A stretch of DNA of 64,000 bases from Tumebacillus_A lipolyticus (GCF_042682745.1 NZ_JBHUIO010000009.1:376035-440034); one strand, 5' to 3'. Shown: positions 50,700-60,427, numbered from the stretch's first letter. Made by a program: numbers and translations. Notes: generated by a model from the letters alone, not told the origin.

Positions 50700-51467
50700 T
50701 TAGAAAACCACCTCCGCCGCCGAAAAGACTGGCCCTTCTTTGCACACTTTCTTATAGCCGATCGTGCCGTCCGCCATCACGCAGGAAGTGACGCAGGCCA
50801 TGCAGGCGCCGATTCCGCATCCCATCCGCTCTTCGAGCGACAGATAGCCGTCCACTTTGCCTTCCATCTTCTGCTGCACCGCTCGCAACATCGGCGTCGG
50901 GCCACAGGCGTAAAAACGGTCTGCGCTGGCCAGCAGCTCATCTGTCATGTAGTCGGTGACAAATCCTTGCTTGCCGAGCGACCCATCGTTGGTCGCCACC
51001 AAAACTTCACCATACGCGCTCAGCTCATCGACCAGAATCGCCACATTCTGGCTTTGAAACCCGATGATCGAAGTGACCTTCACCCCGTTTTGGGTCAGTT
51101 GATCTGCCAGTTCAACCATCGGAGGCACGCCGATCCCGCCGCCGATCAGCAGCGCGTGCCGATCGGTTTCGTGCAGTTTGAAGCCTTTGCCAAGCGGGCC
51201 GAGCACATCGAGAACATCCCCCACCTTTTTCGCTTGCAGCAGTTTGGTGCCCTTGCCGCCAACGCGGTAGGCGATGCCGATGCCCGTCTTCTCCCCGAGC
51301 ACTTTGCACAGGGAGATCGGCCGTCGGAGCAGGTGATCCACTCCGTCGGTCACGCGGATGTGCAAAAACTGACCGGGAGTGTAGATGAGGTCTTCCGGCG
51401 CTTCAAACGCCAACCACATCATGTTGCGGGCGATTTCTTTATGTTCGAGGATCGTAAGCCGTGCCAT
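50700..51467 (-). CDS. pyrK: Dihydroorotate dehydrogenase electron transfer subunit
   Basis: 255 residues. It carries FAD and a 2Fe-2S cluster and passes electrons from PyrD to NAD+. It has a ferredoxin-reductase fold: RRPISLCKV (FAD), LLIGGGIGVPPMVELADQL (NAD), YACGPTPMLRAVQ, and the C-terminal cluster site MGCGIGACMACVTSC with a final cysteine in KKVCKEGPVF. It lies between carB and pyrD. Confidence 0.97.
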   Translation of the reverse strand: MARLTILEHKEIARNMMWLAFEAPEDLIYTPGQFLHIRVTDGVDHLLRRPISLCKVLGEKTGIGIAYRVGGKGTKLLQAKKVGDVLDVLGPLGKGFKLHETDRHALLIGGGIGVPPMVELADQLTQNGVKVTSIIGFQSQNVAILVDELSAYGEVLVATNDGSLGKQGFVTDYMTDELLASADRFYACGPTPMLRAVQQKMEGKVDGYLSLEERMGCGIGACMACVTSCVMADGTIGYKKVCKEGPVFSAAEVVF

Positions 51468-51490
51468 TCATCAAAGCCTCCTTTGGTCGT

Positions 51491-54400
51491 CTAGTAGTTG
51501 ACCGCTCCGAGCGGAATCGTCGAGAAGCGGATCGATTGCAAGACTTCGAGCATCGCTTCGGCAGTATCGAGCGAAGTCAAGCACGGGATGCCATGCTCTA
51601 CCGCTTCCCGTCTGATGCGGAAGCCGTCGCGAGTCGTCTCTTTGCCGCGGGTCAGCGTGTTGATCACCATGTCCGCTTTGCCTTGGCGAAGCAGGTCGAC
51701 CAGGTTGGGCGATCCTTCAGCCAACTTCTTCACTTCGGTGACAGCGATGCCATGCTCGCGAAGCAGTGCGGCCGTTCCTTGCGTAGCGAGGAAGCGGAAG
51801 CCGAGGTTTGCGTAGCCCTTGAGAATCGGCAGCGCTTCTTCCTTGTCCTTATCCGATACGGTGGCGATGATCGTCCCATACTCCGGAATGTCGATCCCGC
51901 CTGCGAGCAGACCTTTATACAGCGCTTTGGCAAAAGTTCGCTCCTGCCCCATCACCTCTCCGGTCGATTTCATCTCCGGGCCGAGCGTGACATCGACACG
52001 TCGCAGCTTAGCGAAGGAGAAGACCGGAACTTTCACCGCGACCATCTCTTTCGGCTCCGGCCAGAGCCCGTTTTGGTACCCTTGCTCTGCGAGCGATGTC
52101 CCGAAGATGATGCGCGTCGCCACGTCCACCATCGGCACGCCGGTCACTTTGGAGAGGAACGGCACGGTGCGCGAGGAGCGCGGGTTGACCTCGATCACGT
52201 AGACTTGATCTTTTGACACCACATACTGGATGTTCAGCAGCCCTTTGATCTTCAGGGCGCGCGCAATCTTGGTCGTGTATTCGATGATCGTCTCTTTCAG
52301 GTGCGGGTAAAGCTTTTGTGTCGGGTATACGGCGATCGAGTCGCCAGAGTGAACGCCTGCGCGCTCCACATGCTCCATGATGCCTGGGATCAGCACCGTC
52401 TCGCCGTCGGAGATCGCATCCACTTCGATCTCAAGCCCGGTCAGATAGCGGTCGACCAGCACCGGATGCTCGGTGTTCACTTTTACCGCGTGGTGCATGT
52501 AGTGCAACAGATCCTGCTCGTTGTAGACGATCTCCATCGCCCGGCCGCCCAGAACGTAGGAGGGGCGCACGACGACCGGATAGTCTGTCTCGTTGGCCGC
52601 CTCGACAGCCGCCTCGACCGTAAAGACCGTCTTGCCCTGTGGGCGCGGGATATCAAGGTCGGTGAGCAGCTGATCGAATTTTTCTCGATCCTCCGCTCGG
52701 TCGATATCCTCAAGCTGCGTGCCGAGGATCTTCACACCGCGCTTCGCCAGCGGGGCTGCCAGGTTGATCGCCGTCTGACCGCCAAACTGCACGATGACAC
52801 CTTCTGGCTGCTCGCGGTCGATCACATGCATGACATCCTCGATGTGCAGCGGCTCGAAGTAGAGGCGATCGGAGGTGGAGAAGTCGGTGGAAACCGTCTC
52901 CGGGTTGTTGTTGATGATGATCGATTCGTACCCCGCGTCTTTCAGCCCCCACACGGCGTGAACCGAACAGTAGTCAAACTCGATGCCCTGTCCGATGCGG
53001 ATCGGACCTGAGCCGAGCACCACCACTTTTTTGTTGGTGCTCTCCGCCACCTCATCCTCTTGCTCGTAGGCGGAGTAGTAGTACGGTGTCGCCGCGTCAA
53101 ATTCGGCTGCGCAGGTGTCCACCATCTTGTAGACCGGGCGCAGGCCGAGCGCGAGCCGAGACGCATAGACTTCCTCTTCGCTGATGTTCGCATAGCGCGC
53201 GATCGTGCTGTCGGTGATGCTCCACTTTTTTGCCCGCTTGAAGTTCTCTTCGTTCAGCCCCTGCTCAGCGATCGATTGCAAGAGTCGGACGATGCTTTCC
53301 ACTTTGACGAGGAACCATTCGTCGATCTTGGTCAGATCGTGCAATTGCTCCACCGTGTAGTTGCGCTTGAACGCTTCGGCGAGCAGGAAGAGGCGCTCAT
53401 CGTCCGCCATGATCAGGCGCTTTTCCAACGCTTCCTGATCGAGTTCCTCAGCTCCCGGCAGATCGAGCGAGTCGAGACCGATCTCCAGCGACCGCACCGC
53501 TTTCATCAGCGACGCTTCAAACGATCGCTCGATCGCCATCACTTCGCCTGTCGCTTTCATCTGCGTGCCGAGCACCCGTTTGGCCGAGACGAATTTGTCG
53601 AACGGCCAGCGCGGAATCTTTGTCACCACATAGTCGAGCGCCGGTTCGAAGCAAGCGTACGTCTGTTTGGTGACCGGGTTGATGATCTCATCCAGCGTGT
53701 AGCCGATGGCGATCTTCGCCGCGATCTTGGCGATCGGATAGCCGGTCGCCTTCGATGCCAAGGCGGAGGAGCGGGAGACCCGCGGGTTGACTTCGATCAG
53801 GTAATATTGGAACGAATCTGGGTCGAGAGCGAACTGAACGTTGCATCCGCCTTCGATGCCGAGCGCCCGAATGATGGTCAGCGCCGAGGTGCGCAGCATC
53901 TGATATTCGTGGTCAGACAGCGTTTGTGAAGGTGCGACGACGATCGAGTCGCCTGTGTGAATGCCGACCGGGTCGAAGTTTTCCATGTTGCAAACCACGA
54001 TGCAGTTGTCGTTTTTGTCACGCATCACTTCGTATTCGACCTCTTTAAACCCTGCGATCGAGCGCTCGACGAGCACCTGCGAGATCGGCGAGAGCTGCAG
54101 GCCGAGGTTGACGATCTCCTCATATTCGGCCCAATCTTTCGCGATGCCGCCACCAGTCCCGCCCAGCGTGTAGGCAGGGCGGATGATGATCGGGAAGCCG
54201 AGCTCTTCAGCAAACGCCTTTGCCTCTTCATACGTGTTGACGATCTCCGATTCGGGTACCGGTTCTCCGAGCACGTTCATCAGCGAGCGGAACTCCTCAC
54301 GGTCTTCCGCCTGCTTGATCGAGGAGAGTGCCGTCCCGAGCAGTTCGACGCCCTCTTGCTCCAGCACGCCCATCTCGTGCAGCTTTACCGCCAAGTTCAG

Positions 54401-54685
54401 CCCGGTCTGGCCGCCGAGCGTCGCGAGCAGCCCGTCCGGCTTTTCCTGCCTGATGATCTGAGCGACAAACTCAGGGGTGAGCGGCTCCACATACACTTTG
54501 TCTGCTGTATCGATATCGGTCATGATCGTCGCCGGGTTGGAGTTGACGAGCACCACTTCGATTCCTTCTTCGCGCAGAGCATGGCACGCTTGAGTGCCCG
54601 CATAGTCGAACTCTGCCGCTTGTCCGATGACGATCGGACCAGAACCGATGACGAGGATTTTCTTGAGGTCTGTACGCAATGGCAT
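51491..54685 (-). CDS. carB: Carbamoyl-phosphate synthase large subunit
   Basis: 1064 residues from ATG 54685 (MPLRTDLKKILVIGSGPIVIGQAAEFDY), with GGAGGGG upstream. It makes carbamoyl phosphate from ammonia, bicarbonate and two ATP. Two ATP-grasp halves are visible, each beginning with a GSGP.RIGQ-like motif (residue 8 region and VLGSGPIRIGQGIEFDYC) and containing IEVNPRVSRSSALASKATGYP or IEVNPRSSRTVPFLSKVTGVP. The C-terminal allosteric MGS-like domain ends the chain. The subunit is next to carA inside the pyr operon, so it is the pyrimidine-linked copy (pyrAB of B. subtilis). Confidence 0.97.
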   Translation of the reverse strand: MPLRTDLKKILVIGSGPIVIGQAAEFDYAGTQACHALREEGIEVVLVNSNPATIMTDIDTADKVYVEPLTPEFVAQIIRQEKPDGLLATLGGQTGLNLAVKLHEMGVLEQEGVELLGTALSSIKQAEDREEFRSLMNVLGEPVPESEIVNTYEEAKAFAEELGFPIIIRPAYTLGGTGGGIAKDWAEYEEIVNLGLQLSPISQVLVERSIAGFKEVEYEVMRDKNDNCIVVCNMENFDPVGIHTGDSIVVAPSQTLSDHEYQMLRTSALTIIRALGIEGGCNVQFALDPDSFQYYLIEVNPRVSRSSALASKATGYPIAKIAAKIAIGYTLDEIINPVTKQTYACFEPALDYVVTKIPRWPFDKFVSAKRVLGTQMKATGEVMAIERSFEASLMKAVRSLEIGLDSLDLPGAEELDQEALEKRLIMADDERLFLLAEAFKRNYTVEQLHDLTKIDEWFLVKVESIVRLLQSIAEQGLNEENFKRAKKWSITDSTIARYANISEEEVYASRLALGLRPVYKMVDTCAAEFDAATPYYYSAYEQEDEVAESTNKKVVVLGSGPIRIGQGIEFDYCSVHAVWGLKDAGYESIIINNNPETVSTDFSTSDRLYFEPLHIEDVMHVIDREQPEGVIVQFGGQTAINLAAPLAKRGVKILGTQLEDIDRAEDREKFDQLLTDLDIPRPQGKTVFTVEAAVEAANETDYPVVVRPSYVLGGRAMEIVYNEQDLLHYMHHAVKVNTEHPVLVDRYLTGLEIEVDAISDGETVLIPGIMEHVERAGVHSGDSIAVYPTQKLYPHLKETIIEYTTKIARALKIKGLLNIQYVVSKDQVYVIEVNPRSSRTVPFLSKVTGVPMVDVATRIIFGTSLAEQGYQNGLWPEPKEMVAVKVPVFSFAKLRRVDVTLGPEMKSTGEVMGQERTFAKALYKGLLAGGIDIPEYGTIIATVSDKDKEEALPILKGYANLGFRFLATQGTAALLREHGIAVTEVKKLAEGSPNLVDLLRQGKADMVINTLTRGKETTRDGFRIRREAVEHGIPCLTSLDTAEAMLEVLQSIRFSTIPLGAVNY

Positions 54686-54686
54686 T

Positions 54687-55769
54687 TTATTTCCCCTCCC
54701 AGTGATCTTCAATCATCTCCATGAAACGGTCGAACAGGTAGTCAGAATCATCTGGACCTGGACGCGCTTCCGGATGGTACTGCACGGAGAAGACCGGATG
54801 TTCGGTGTGACGGACACCTTCGACCGATCCGTCGTTCTGATTGATGTGCGTCAGTTCGAGCCCCGTGCCTTCCAACGTTTCGGGAAGCACGACATAGCCG
54901 TGGTTTTGCGATGTGATGTAGCATCTCCCGTTGAGCAGGTCTTTGACCGGATGGTTTGCTCCGCGATGGCCAAACTTGAGACTGCCCGTCTTCGCTCCAC
55001 AGGCGAGCGAGATCAGTTGGTGACCGAGGCAGATACCGAAGATCGGAACCTGTCCGATCAGTTGGCGCACCGTCTCGATGATCTCGTTCAGGTCGGCCGG
55101 GTCGCCAGGGCCGTTGGAGAGCATCACGCCGTGCGGCTTCCAGTTCAGAATCTCCTCTGCCGACGTGTGTGCAGGCACGACGGTCACATCGCAGCCGCGC
55201 GCGACGAGGGAACGCAACACGCCCGCCTTCATCCCGAAATCCATCGCGACGATGCGGCGATTTTTGCCTGGGCTTCTGTAGGTCGACTTGGTGGTCACCT
55301 GCGCCACTTGATCGCGAGGCAGCAGTCCGGACGCATTCAGCTTCGCCACATACTCTTCCACCGGCAAGTCCTGCGTGGTGATCACGCCCGCCATCGTGCC
55401 GTGAACGCGGATTTTTTTGGTCAACATCCGCGTGTCGATGCCTTCGATGCCGATGATGTTGTTCGTCTTCAAGTATTGATCGAGACTGCCCATGTTCCGC
55501 CAGTTGCTCGGATGAGTTGACCACTCGCGCACGACAAACCCGCGCACATGCGGATGGTTCGACTCGATATCGTCCACGTTCACCCCATAGTTGCCGATCA
55601 AGGGGAAGGTCATCGTGACGATCTGCCCATAGTAGGACGGATCGGTCAGCACTTCTTGGTAACCGGTCATCCCCGTGTTGAACACAACCTCTCCGAACGA
55701 TTCCCCTTCTGCGCCAAACGCGTTGCCTTCAAACACCGTTCCGTCTTCTAAGATCAGCCTTGCTCGCAT
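54687..55769 (-). CDS. carA: Carbamoyl-phosphate synthase small subunit (glutaminase)
   Basis: 360 residues from ATG 55769 (MRARLILEDGTVFEG), with GGAGGAG upstream. It frees ammonia from glutamine for CarB. N-terminal domain: FNTGMTGYQEVLTDPSYYGQIV, HPHVRGFVVRE. The glutamine amidotransferase triad is PIFGICLGHQLISLACGAKT (Cys) with QYHPEARPGPDDSDYLF (His-x-Glu). It lies 1 base before carB. Confidence 0.97.
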   Translation of the reverse strand: MRARLILEDGTVFEGNAFGAEGESFGEVVFNTGMTGYQEVLTDPSYYGQIVTMTFPLIGNYGVNVDDIESNHPHVRGFVVREWSTHPSNWRNMGSLDQYLKTNNIIGIEGIDTRMLTKKIRVHGTMAGVITTQDLPVEEYVAKLNASGLLPRDQVAQVTTKSTYRSPGKNRRIVAMDFGMKAGVLRSLVARGCDVTVVPAHTSAEEILNWKPHGVMLSNGPGDPADLNEIIETVRQLIGQVPIFGICLGHQLISLACGAKTGSLKFGHRGANHPVKDLLNGRCYITSQNHGYVVLPETLEGTGLELTHINQNDGSVEGVRHTEHPVFSVQYHPEARPGPDDSDYLFDRFMEMIEDHWEGK

Positions 55770-55798
55770 TTGCTCCTCCACCTTTCTCATGTCCGTAC

Positions 55799-57085
55799 TC
55801 AGTTGCCGCGGTATGTGATGCGACCTTGGTTGATCGTCAGCACGCTCCAGCCTTTGATCTTTTTGCCCAAAAATGGGGTGTTGCGGCCTTTCGTCTTGAA
55901 CTCTTCTACCGTGACGGTGCGCTCCGCCTCAAGATCGACGATCGTCAGGTCGGCCACATTGCCTACGGCGATCACACCGCGATCGATCTTAAACACGTTC
56001 GCCGGGTTGATCGTAAACTTTTTCACCAGCTCATGCAGTGCAATCTGTCCCGTTTCAACCAGCTCGGTGTACAGGAGCGGGAAGGCGATTTCCAGTCCGA
56101 CAAAACCGAACGGCGCCGTTTGAAAGGGGCGTTTCTTCTCTTCCTCCGTATGCGGCGCATGGTCGGTCGCCACCATGTCGATCGTCCCGTCGAGCAGACC
56201 GCGCAGGCAGGCTTGACGGTCTTTTTCGGTGCGGATCGGCGGGTTGACCTTCATGTTCGCATCTTGAGCGTCCGTCCTGTCGATGATCTCTTCCGTCAGC
56301 AGCAGATGATGTGGGGTCACTTCTGCTGTCACTTTTAGTCCGCGGCTTTTCGCATAGCGCACCAGATCGACCGACCAAGCGTCGGAGATATGGCAGACGT
56401 GCAGATGCGCGCCGGTCTCTTCGGCGAGCAGGATGTCGCGAGCGATCATCACGCTTTCGGCCAATCCCGGAATGCCCGGCAGGCCGAGGCGCTTGGAGAC
56501 GACACCTTCGTTCATGCAGCCGTCTTTGGCGAGGTCTTCATCCTCAGAGTGGATCACCACCGGCAGATCGAGGCTGGCGGCGATGCGCATCGCCTCTCTC
56601 ATCATCGAGGAGGACTGCACGCCGACACCATCGTCGGTGATGCCGATCGCGCCCGCCGCTTTGAGCGCCGCGATGTCGGTGAGCTCTTCGCCAAGCTCCC
56701 CTTTGGTGATCGCACCGTACGGAAGCACTGTGCAGGAGCCCTCTTTGGCTGTCGTCTCATAGATATAGCCGATCAGCTCCGGCGAATCGATCACCGGACG
56801 GGTGTTCGGCATGCAGGCGACTGTGGTAAACCCGCCGCGAGCAGCCGCAGCCGTCCCCGTCTCGATCGTCTCTTTCGCTTCGAAACCTGGCTGGCGCAAA
56901 TGCACGTGCATATCGAGAAAGCCCGGCAGGATCGCCTTGCCTTGCAGGTCGATCGCCTCATGCCCGCTCGCTTCGATCTGCTCGGCCACCGCTTCGATCC
57001 GATCTCCTGCGATCAGAATGTCAGTTGCCTGCAACTCACCCGTCTCCAGATTCAGCAGTCGTCCATTTTTCAGTACGAGTCCCAT
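55799..57085 (-). CDS. pyrC: Dihydroorotase
   Basis: 428 residues from ATG 57085 (MGLVLKNGRLLN), the one properly spaced from GAGGAGG. It closes carbamoyl aspartate to dihydroorotate. Metal-binding motifs: LPGFLDMHVHLRQPGFEAKET (HxH), VVIHSEDEDLA, HLHVCHISD, TAEVTPHHLLL and VATDHAPHTEEEK with the catalytic Asp. It is the type I enzyme usual in Bacilli. Confidence 0.97.
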   Translation of the reverse strand: MGLVLKNGRLLNLETGELQATDILIAGDRIEAVAEQIEASGHEAIDLQGKAILPGFLDMHVHLRQPGFEAKETIETGTAAAARGGFTTVACMPNTRPVIDSPELIGYIYETTAKEGSCTVLPYGAITKGELGEELTDIAALKAAGAIGITDDGVGVQSSSMMREAMRIAASLDLPVVIHSEDEDLAKDGCMNEGVVSKRLGLPGIPGLAESVMIARDILLAEETGAHLHVCHISDAWSVDLVRYAKSRGLKVTAEVTPHHLLLTEEIIDRTDAQDANMKVNPPIRTEKDRQACLRGLLDGTIDMVATDHAPHTEEEKKRPFQTAPFGFVGLEIAFPLLYTELVETGQIALHELVKKFTINPANVFKIDRGVIAVGNVADLTIVDLEAERTVTVEEFKTKGRNTPFLGKKIKGWSVLTINQGRITYRGN

Positions 57086-57111
57086 CGTCATCCTCCTCTA
57101 GTGAACCTTTC

Positions 57112-58071
57112 TCAGACCATCACTTTTGCCAACGCTTCCAGTTCTGCACCCGCCTGTTTGCCCTCAAGGCAGTAGGCGAGCAAGGCCATGCGAATGTAGA
57201 CACCGTTTTTCGCCTGTCTGAAATATGCGGCTCGCGGGTCAGCATCCACCTCTGGCAAGATCTCGCCCGCTCGTGGCAGCGGGTGCAGGATGATCGCTTT
57301 CTCATCCATCAGCTTGAGCACTTTCTCATCGATCACATAGCGCCCCGCCGCGTTCAGATACTCTTCTCCGCTCGGGAAGCGCTCCTTTTGGATGCGCGTC
57401 ATGTACAGCACATCCACCTTGGCGGCAACTTCATGCAGATCGTTTTCTTCAAAGTAGGTCACGCCCTGCTCATCGAGGTAGTCTTTTACCTTTTTCGGAA
57501 TCGGGCAATTTTCTGGCGAGACGAAGTAGATCGTCACATTTTTGTACTTCGCCAGCATATAGGAGAGCGAGTGGACGGTGCGACCGTAGGTCAGATCGCC
57601 AACCATCGCGATGCGGATGTTGTCGATGCTCCCACGCTCTTTTTGAATGGTGAACAGATCGAGCAGAGATTGTGTCGGATGTTCACCCGCGCCATCCCCT
57701 GCGTTGATCACCGGGATGCTCGATACTTTCGCGGCCCGCGTGGCAGCGCCGACTTCATTGTGTCTGAGCACGATCACATCTGCGTAAGACGAGATCACTC
57801 GGATCGAGTCTTCGAGCGTCTCCCCTTTGATCGCTGAGGAGAACTGCGACGCGTTTTCGGTCGAGATCACCTTCCCGCCGAGGCGCATCATCGCCGATTC
57901 GAACGAAAAGCGCGTCCGCGTGCTCGGTTCGAAGAACAGGGCTGCCATGATCTTGCCGTTTAACAGGTTCGAACCACCGTTTGCTGCTGTGTATTCCATG
58001 ATCTCCGCCATGCGGAACAATTGATCCAATTGATTCCGGTCAAATTGATGAGCACTCAGCACATGATACAT
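57112..58071 (-). CDS. pyrB: Aspartate carbamoyltransferase catalytic chain
   Basis: 319 residues. It joins carbamoyl phosphate and aspartate. FEPSTRTRFSFESAMMRLGG is the carbamoyl phosphate-binding signature; VLRHNEVGAA, PVINAGDGAGEHPTQSLLDLFTI and HPLPRAGEI complete the site. There is no pyrI, as in Bacillus. It is preceded by a PyrR attenuator. Confidence 0.97.
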   Translation of the reverse strand: MYHVLSAHQFDRNQLDQLFRMAEIMEYTAANGGSNLLNGKIMAALFFEPSTRTRFSFESAMMRLGGKVISTENASQFSSAIKGETLEDSIRVISSYADVIVLRHNEVGAATRAAKVSSIPVINAGDGAGEHPTQSLLDLFTIQKERGSIDNIRIAMVGDLTYGRTVHSLSYMLAKYKNVTIYFVSPENCPIPKKVKDYLDEQGVTYFEENDLHEVAAKVDVLYMTRIQKERFPSGEEYLNAAGRYVIDEKVLKLMDEKAIILHPLPRAGEILPEVDADPRAAYFRQAKNGVYIRMALLAYCLEGKQAGAELEALAKVMV

Positions 58072-58097
58072 CAGAGCTACCTCCCGTTTCTTTTCCT

Positions 58098-58200
58098 AAA
58101 AAAGACTCCCATTGCGATGGCAAGGGAGTCCAGCAGACAGCGTAAACTACACGTCCGATAGAGCAGACCTTACCAATCTCTCGTATTGGTTTAAAGGTGC
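58098..58200 (-). promoter_or_regulatory. PyrR-dependent attenuator between pyrP and pyrB
   Basis: On the minus strand a CCAATACGAGAGATTGG element after TTTAAA (about 58170-58197) fits the PyrR-binding anti-antiterminator loop. A terminator follows: GGACTCCCTTGCC pairs with the CAATGGGAGTC arm and ends in TTTTTT (58098-58131). When UMP is high, PyrR holds the loop so that the terminator forms and pyrB expression falls. Confidence 0.88.
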
Positions 58201-58233
58201 TGTGAGGAACAGAACGTTTCTATTTTCACCTAT

Positions 58234-59493
58234 TCACTTTTTTTGATGCTCAGCCGCTTCCAAGCTCTCCTTGGCCGCACCCTCTTCATTGATCCCTTTG
58301 GGCAGAACCAAGTTGAGCAAGATCCCGGCGAACGTCGCCAGCGCCATACCTTCGATCGGCAGCTCACCGATATGAATCTTCGCACCGCCAACGCCGAGCA
58401 CCAGAATCACCGAAGAGATGATCAGGTTGCGCTTGTTGCCGTAGTTGATCCCGCTTTCGACCAGCATGCGCAAGCCGGCAGAGGCGATGATCCCGAACAG
58501 CAGGATCGAAATGCCGCCCATGACCGGAACGGGAATCGTGGAGATCAGCGCCGATATTTTGCCGATGAAGGCGAAGAGGATCGCAAACACTGCCGCTCCG
58601 CCGATCACCCAGACCGAGTAGACCCGAGTGATCGCCATCACGCCGATGTTTTCCCCGTAGGTGGTGGAAGGAGGACCGCCGACCGCCCCTGCGATCGCAG
58701 TCGCGACGCCATCGCCGAGCATCGAGCGGTGCAAACCTGGCTTTTTCATCAGCGGTCGACCGACGATGTTTTCTGTCACCAGCAGGTGCCCGACATGTTC
58801 GGCGATCGTGACCAGCGCGACCGGCGCGATCAAGAGCGCCGCAGTCCAGGACACTTTCGGAGTTTGGAAGTCAGGCAGTGCGATCCAGTCCGCCTTTGCC
58901 ACCGTTGTGAAGTCGACCATGCCTTGCGTCACCGCGAAGATGTAGCCGCCGATGATGCCGAGCAAGATCGGAATGACCCCGAGAAACCCGCGGAAGAAGG
59001 CAGAAGCGACGATTGCGACGATCAGCGCGACCATCGCCACCGTCCAGTCTTCAGCCGCCATGTTGACCGCAACGCCCGCAAGGCCGAGCCCGATGACGAT
59101 GACGATCGAACCTACGACGACCGGGGGCAACAGCTTGTTCAGCCACCCGATCCCTGCACCGCGAATGATGAAGGCGACGATGATGTAGACGAGACCTGAC
59201 ACCAAGCATCCGAACAGGGCAGCCTCCGGGCTTTCCGCTTTCGAGACGGCGATGATCGGTGCGATGAAGGCGAAGGAAGACCCGAGATACCCTGGGATCA
59301 TCCCTTTGGTCAACAGAATGTAGATCAAGGTGCCAATCCCGCTGGTCAGCAGGGCGATCGCCGGGTTCAACCCGGTCAAAAATGGGACGAGCACCGTGGA
59401 ACCGAACATGGCGAACAGATGTTGCAGACTAAGTGGTACCGATTGCAAAAGCGGCAAGCGTTCGTTCACATCGACAATTCGTTGTTGGCTCAT
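58234..59493 (-). CDS. pyrP: Uracil permease
   Basis: 419 residues with about 14 membrane helices, of the nucleobase/ascorbate transporter family. It takes up uracil with protons. FGSTVLVPFLTGLNPAIALLTSGIGTLIY at the start, the VTIAEHVGHLLVTENIVGRP segment with the conserved Glu in helix 8, and GGPPSTTYGENIGVMAIT in helix 10 are UraA hallmarks. The ATG follows AAGGGGGAA. It is the second gene of the pyr operon. Confidence 0.96.
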   Translation of the reverse strand: MSQQRIVDVNERLPLLQSVPLSLQHLFAMFGSTVLVPFLTGLNPAIALLTSGIGTLIYILLTKGMIPGYLGSSFAFIAPIIAVSKAESPEAALFGCLVSGLVYIIVAFIIRGAGIGWLNKLLPPVVVGSIVIVIGLGLAGVAVNMAAEDWTVAMVALIVAIVASAFFRGFLGVIPILLGIIGGYIFAVTQGMVDFTTVAKADWIALPDFQTPKVSWTAALLIAPVALVTIAEHVGHLLVTENIVGRPLMKKPGLHRSMLGDGVATAIAGAVGGPPSTTYGENIGVMAITRVYSVWVIGGAAVFAILFAFIGKISALISTIPVPVMGGISILLFGIIASAGLRMLVESGINYGNKRNLIISSVILVLGVGGAKIHIGELPIEGMALATFAGILLNLVLPKGINEEGAAKESLEAAEHQKK

Positions 59494-59527
59494 GCTGTTT
59501 TTCCCCCTTGATGCAAACTTCCGGGAA

Positions 59528-59640
59528 TAAAAAACCTCTCCGCAGGCGCCGTCGGAGAGGAGGTGTTGGCAACGCGGGGCAGAACATGCCCTGTCACCAA
59601 GCAGCTCACTCTTTCGCGCCTCACAGGACCCGATTAAAGA
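59528..59640 (-). promoter_or_regulatory. PyrR-dependent attenuator between pyrR and pyrP
   Basis: On the minus strand TTTAATCGGGTCCTGTGAGG (about 59620-59640) is a PyrR-binding loop that overlaps the last codons and stop of pyrR. The terminator CCTCTCCGAC...GCGGAGAGG plus a T tract lies at 59528-59562. It matches the second attenuator of the B. subtilis pyr operon. Confidence 0.87.
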
Positions 59641-60188
59641 GCGTTTGCTTTTTCTAAGATGATCACTTTGTCTTGTTGTTCGATCTCGTCGAGGTTGACC
59701 GCGACGACTTCCTCCCGGGAAGTCGGAACGTTTTTCCCCACATAGTCTGGTCGAATCGGCAGCTCGCGATGCCCGCGATCCACCAGGACGGCCAGTTGAA
59801 TCTGCCTCGGTCTGCCGAGATCGATCAGCGCATCGAGCGCCGCGCGAACGGTGCGACCGGTAAACAGCACATCATCGACCAGCACGACCGTTTTGTCGGT
59901 GATGGCAAAATCGATCTCCGAGCCGTTCACCACCGCCTGTTCGCCGCGTTGTTTCAGGTCGTCACGATACAGCGTGATGTCGAGGGTCCCGACTGGAACC
60001 TGAACCTGTTCAAACGAGGCGATGCGGTCTGCCAACCGTTTGGCGAGATGGATGCCTCTCGTCTTGATCCCGATGATCACGAGCCCTTCCGTTCCTTTGT
60101 TCTTCTCGACAATTTCGTGGGCGATGCGCGTCAGGGCACGTCGAATGGCTTCCGCATCGAGCAGCTGCGTTTTCTCTGTCAGTTCCAT
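59634..60188 (-). CDS. pyrR: Bifunctional pyr operon attenuator / uracil phosphoribosyltransferase
   Basis: 184 residues from ATG 60188 (MELTEKTQLLDAEAIRRAL), with GGGAGG upstream. It binds pyr mRNA in response to UMP and also makes UMP from uracil and PRPP. It has VLVDDVLFTGRTVRAALDAL (PRPP site), LVIIGIKTRGIHLAKRLADRI, and the basic RNA-binding stretch around DRGHRELPIRPDYVGKNVPTSR. First gene of the operon. Confidence 0.97.
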   Translation of the reverse strand: MELTEKTQLLDAEAIRRALTRIAHEIVEKNKGTEGLVIIGIKTRGIHLAKRLADRIASFEQVQVPVGTLDITLYRDDLKQRGEQAVVNGSEIDFAITDKTVVLVDDVLFTGRTVRAALDALIDLGRPRQIQLAVLVDRGHRELPIRPDYVGKNVPTSREEVVAVNLDEIEQQDKVIILEKANAL

Positions 60189-60241
60189 CGTGGTTCCTCC
60201 CATCCTCACAAAATCTGCTGATAGTGTCCCCTGTTGCCGAC

Positions 60242-60385
60242 AAAAAAGACTTCCTCCCAGGCGGGAAGAAGTCTACCGTTTGTACGCATACAGCAGAGTA
60301 TAGAGTGCCGACGATGCTCGCAAGCACCTCAGCCTCCAAATACCGACTCCTTTCCGATCTCACAGGATCAGTTTAAAGGACCTAT
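60242..60385 (-). promoter_or_regulatory. PyrR-dependent attenuator in the pyr operon leader
   Basis: On the minus strand TTTAAACTGATCCTGTGAGATC (here split: TTTAAACTGATCC then TGTGAGATC, about 60355-60378) is the PyrR-binding loop. The terminator AGACTTCTTCCCGCC pairs with the GGGAGGAAGTCT arm and ends in TTTTTT (60242-60274). It stands between the operon promoter and pyrR and is the first of three such elements. Confidence 0.9.
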
Positions 60386-60398
60386 TCAGTTCTATTGA

Positions 60399-60427
60399 AG
60401 AATAACAAGATTCGCGAGGCTCGTCAA
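60399..60427 (-). promoter_or_regulatory. Sigma-A promoter of the pyr operon
   Basis: On the minus strand TTGACG (60422-60427) and TATTCT (60399-60404) are 17 bases apart. The -35 box overlaps the last codon and stop of rluD. The transcript would start near 60391, just before the first PyrR-binding element. Confidence 0.85.

Noticed and set aside
50244..51494. 416-codon plus-strand open frame
   Set aside because: Antisense to pyrD and pyrK, which are complete and carry all active-site motifs.
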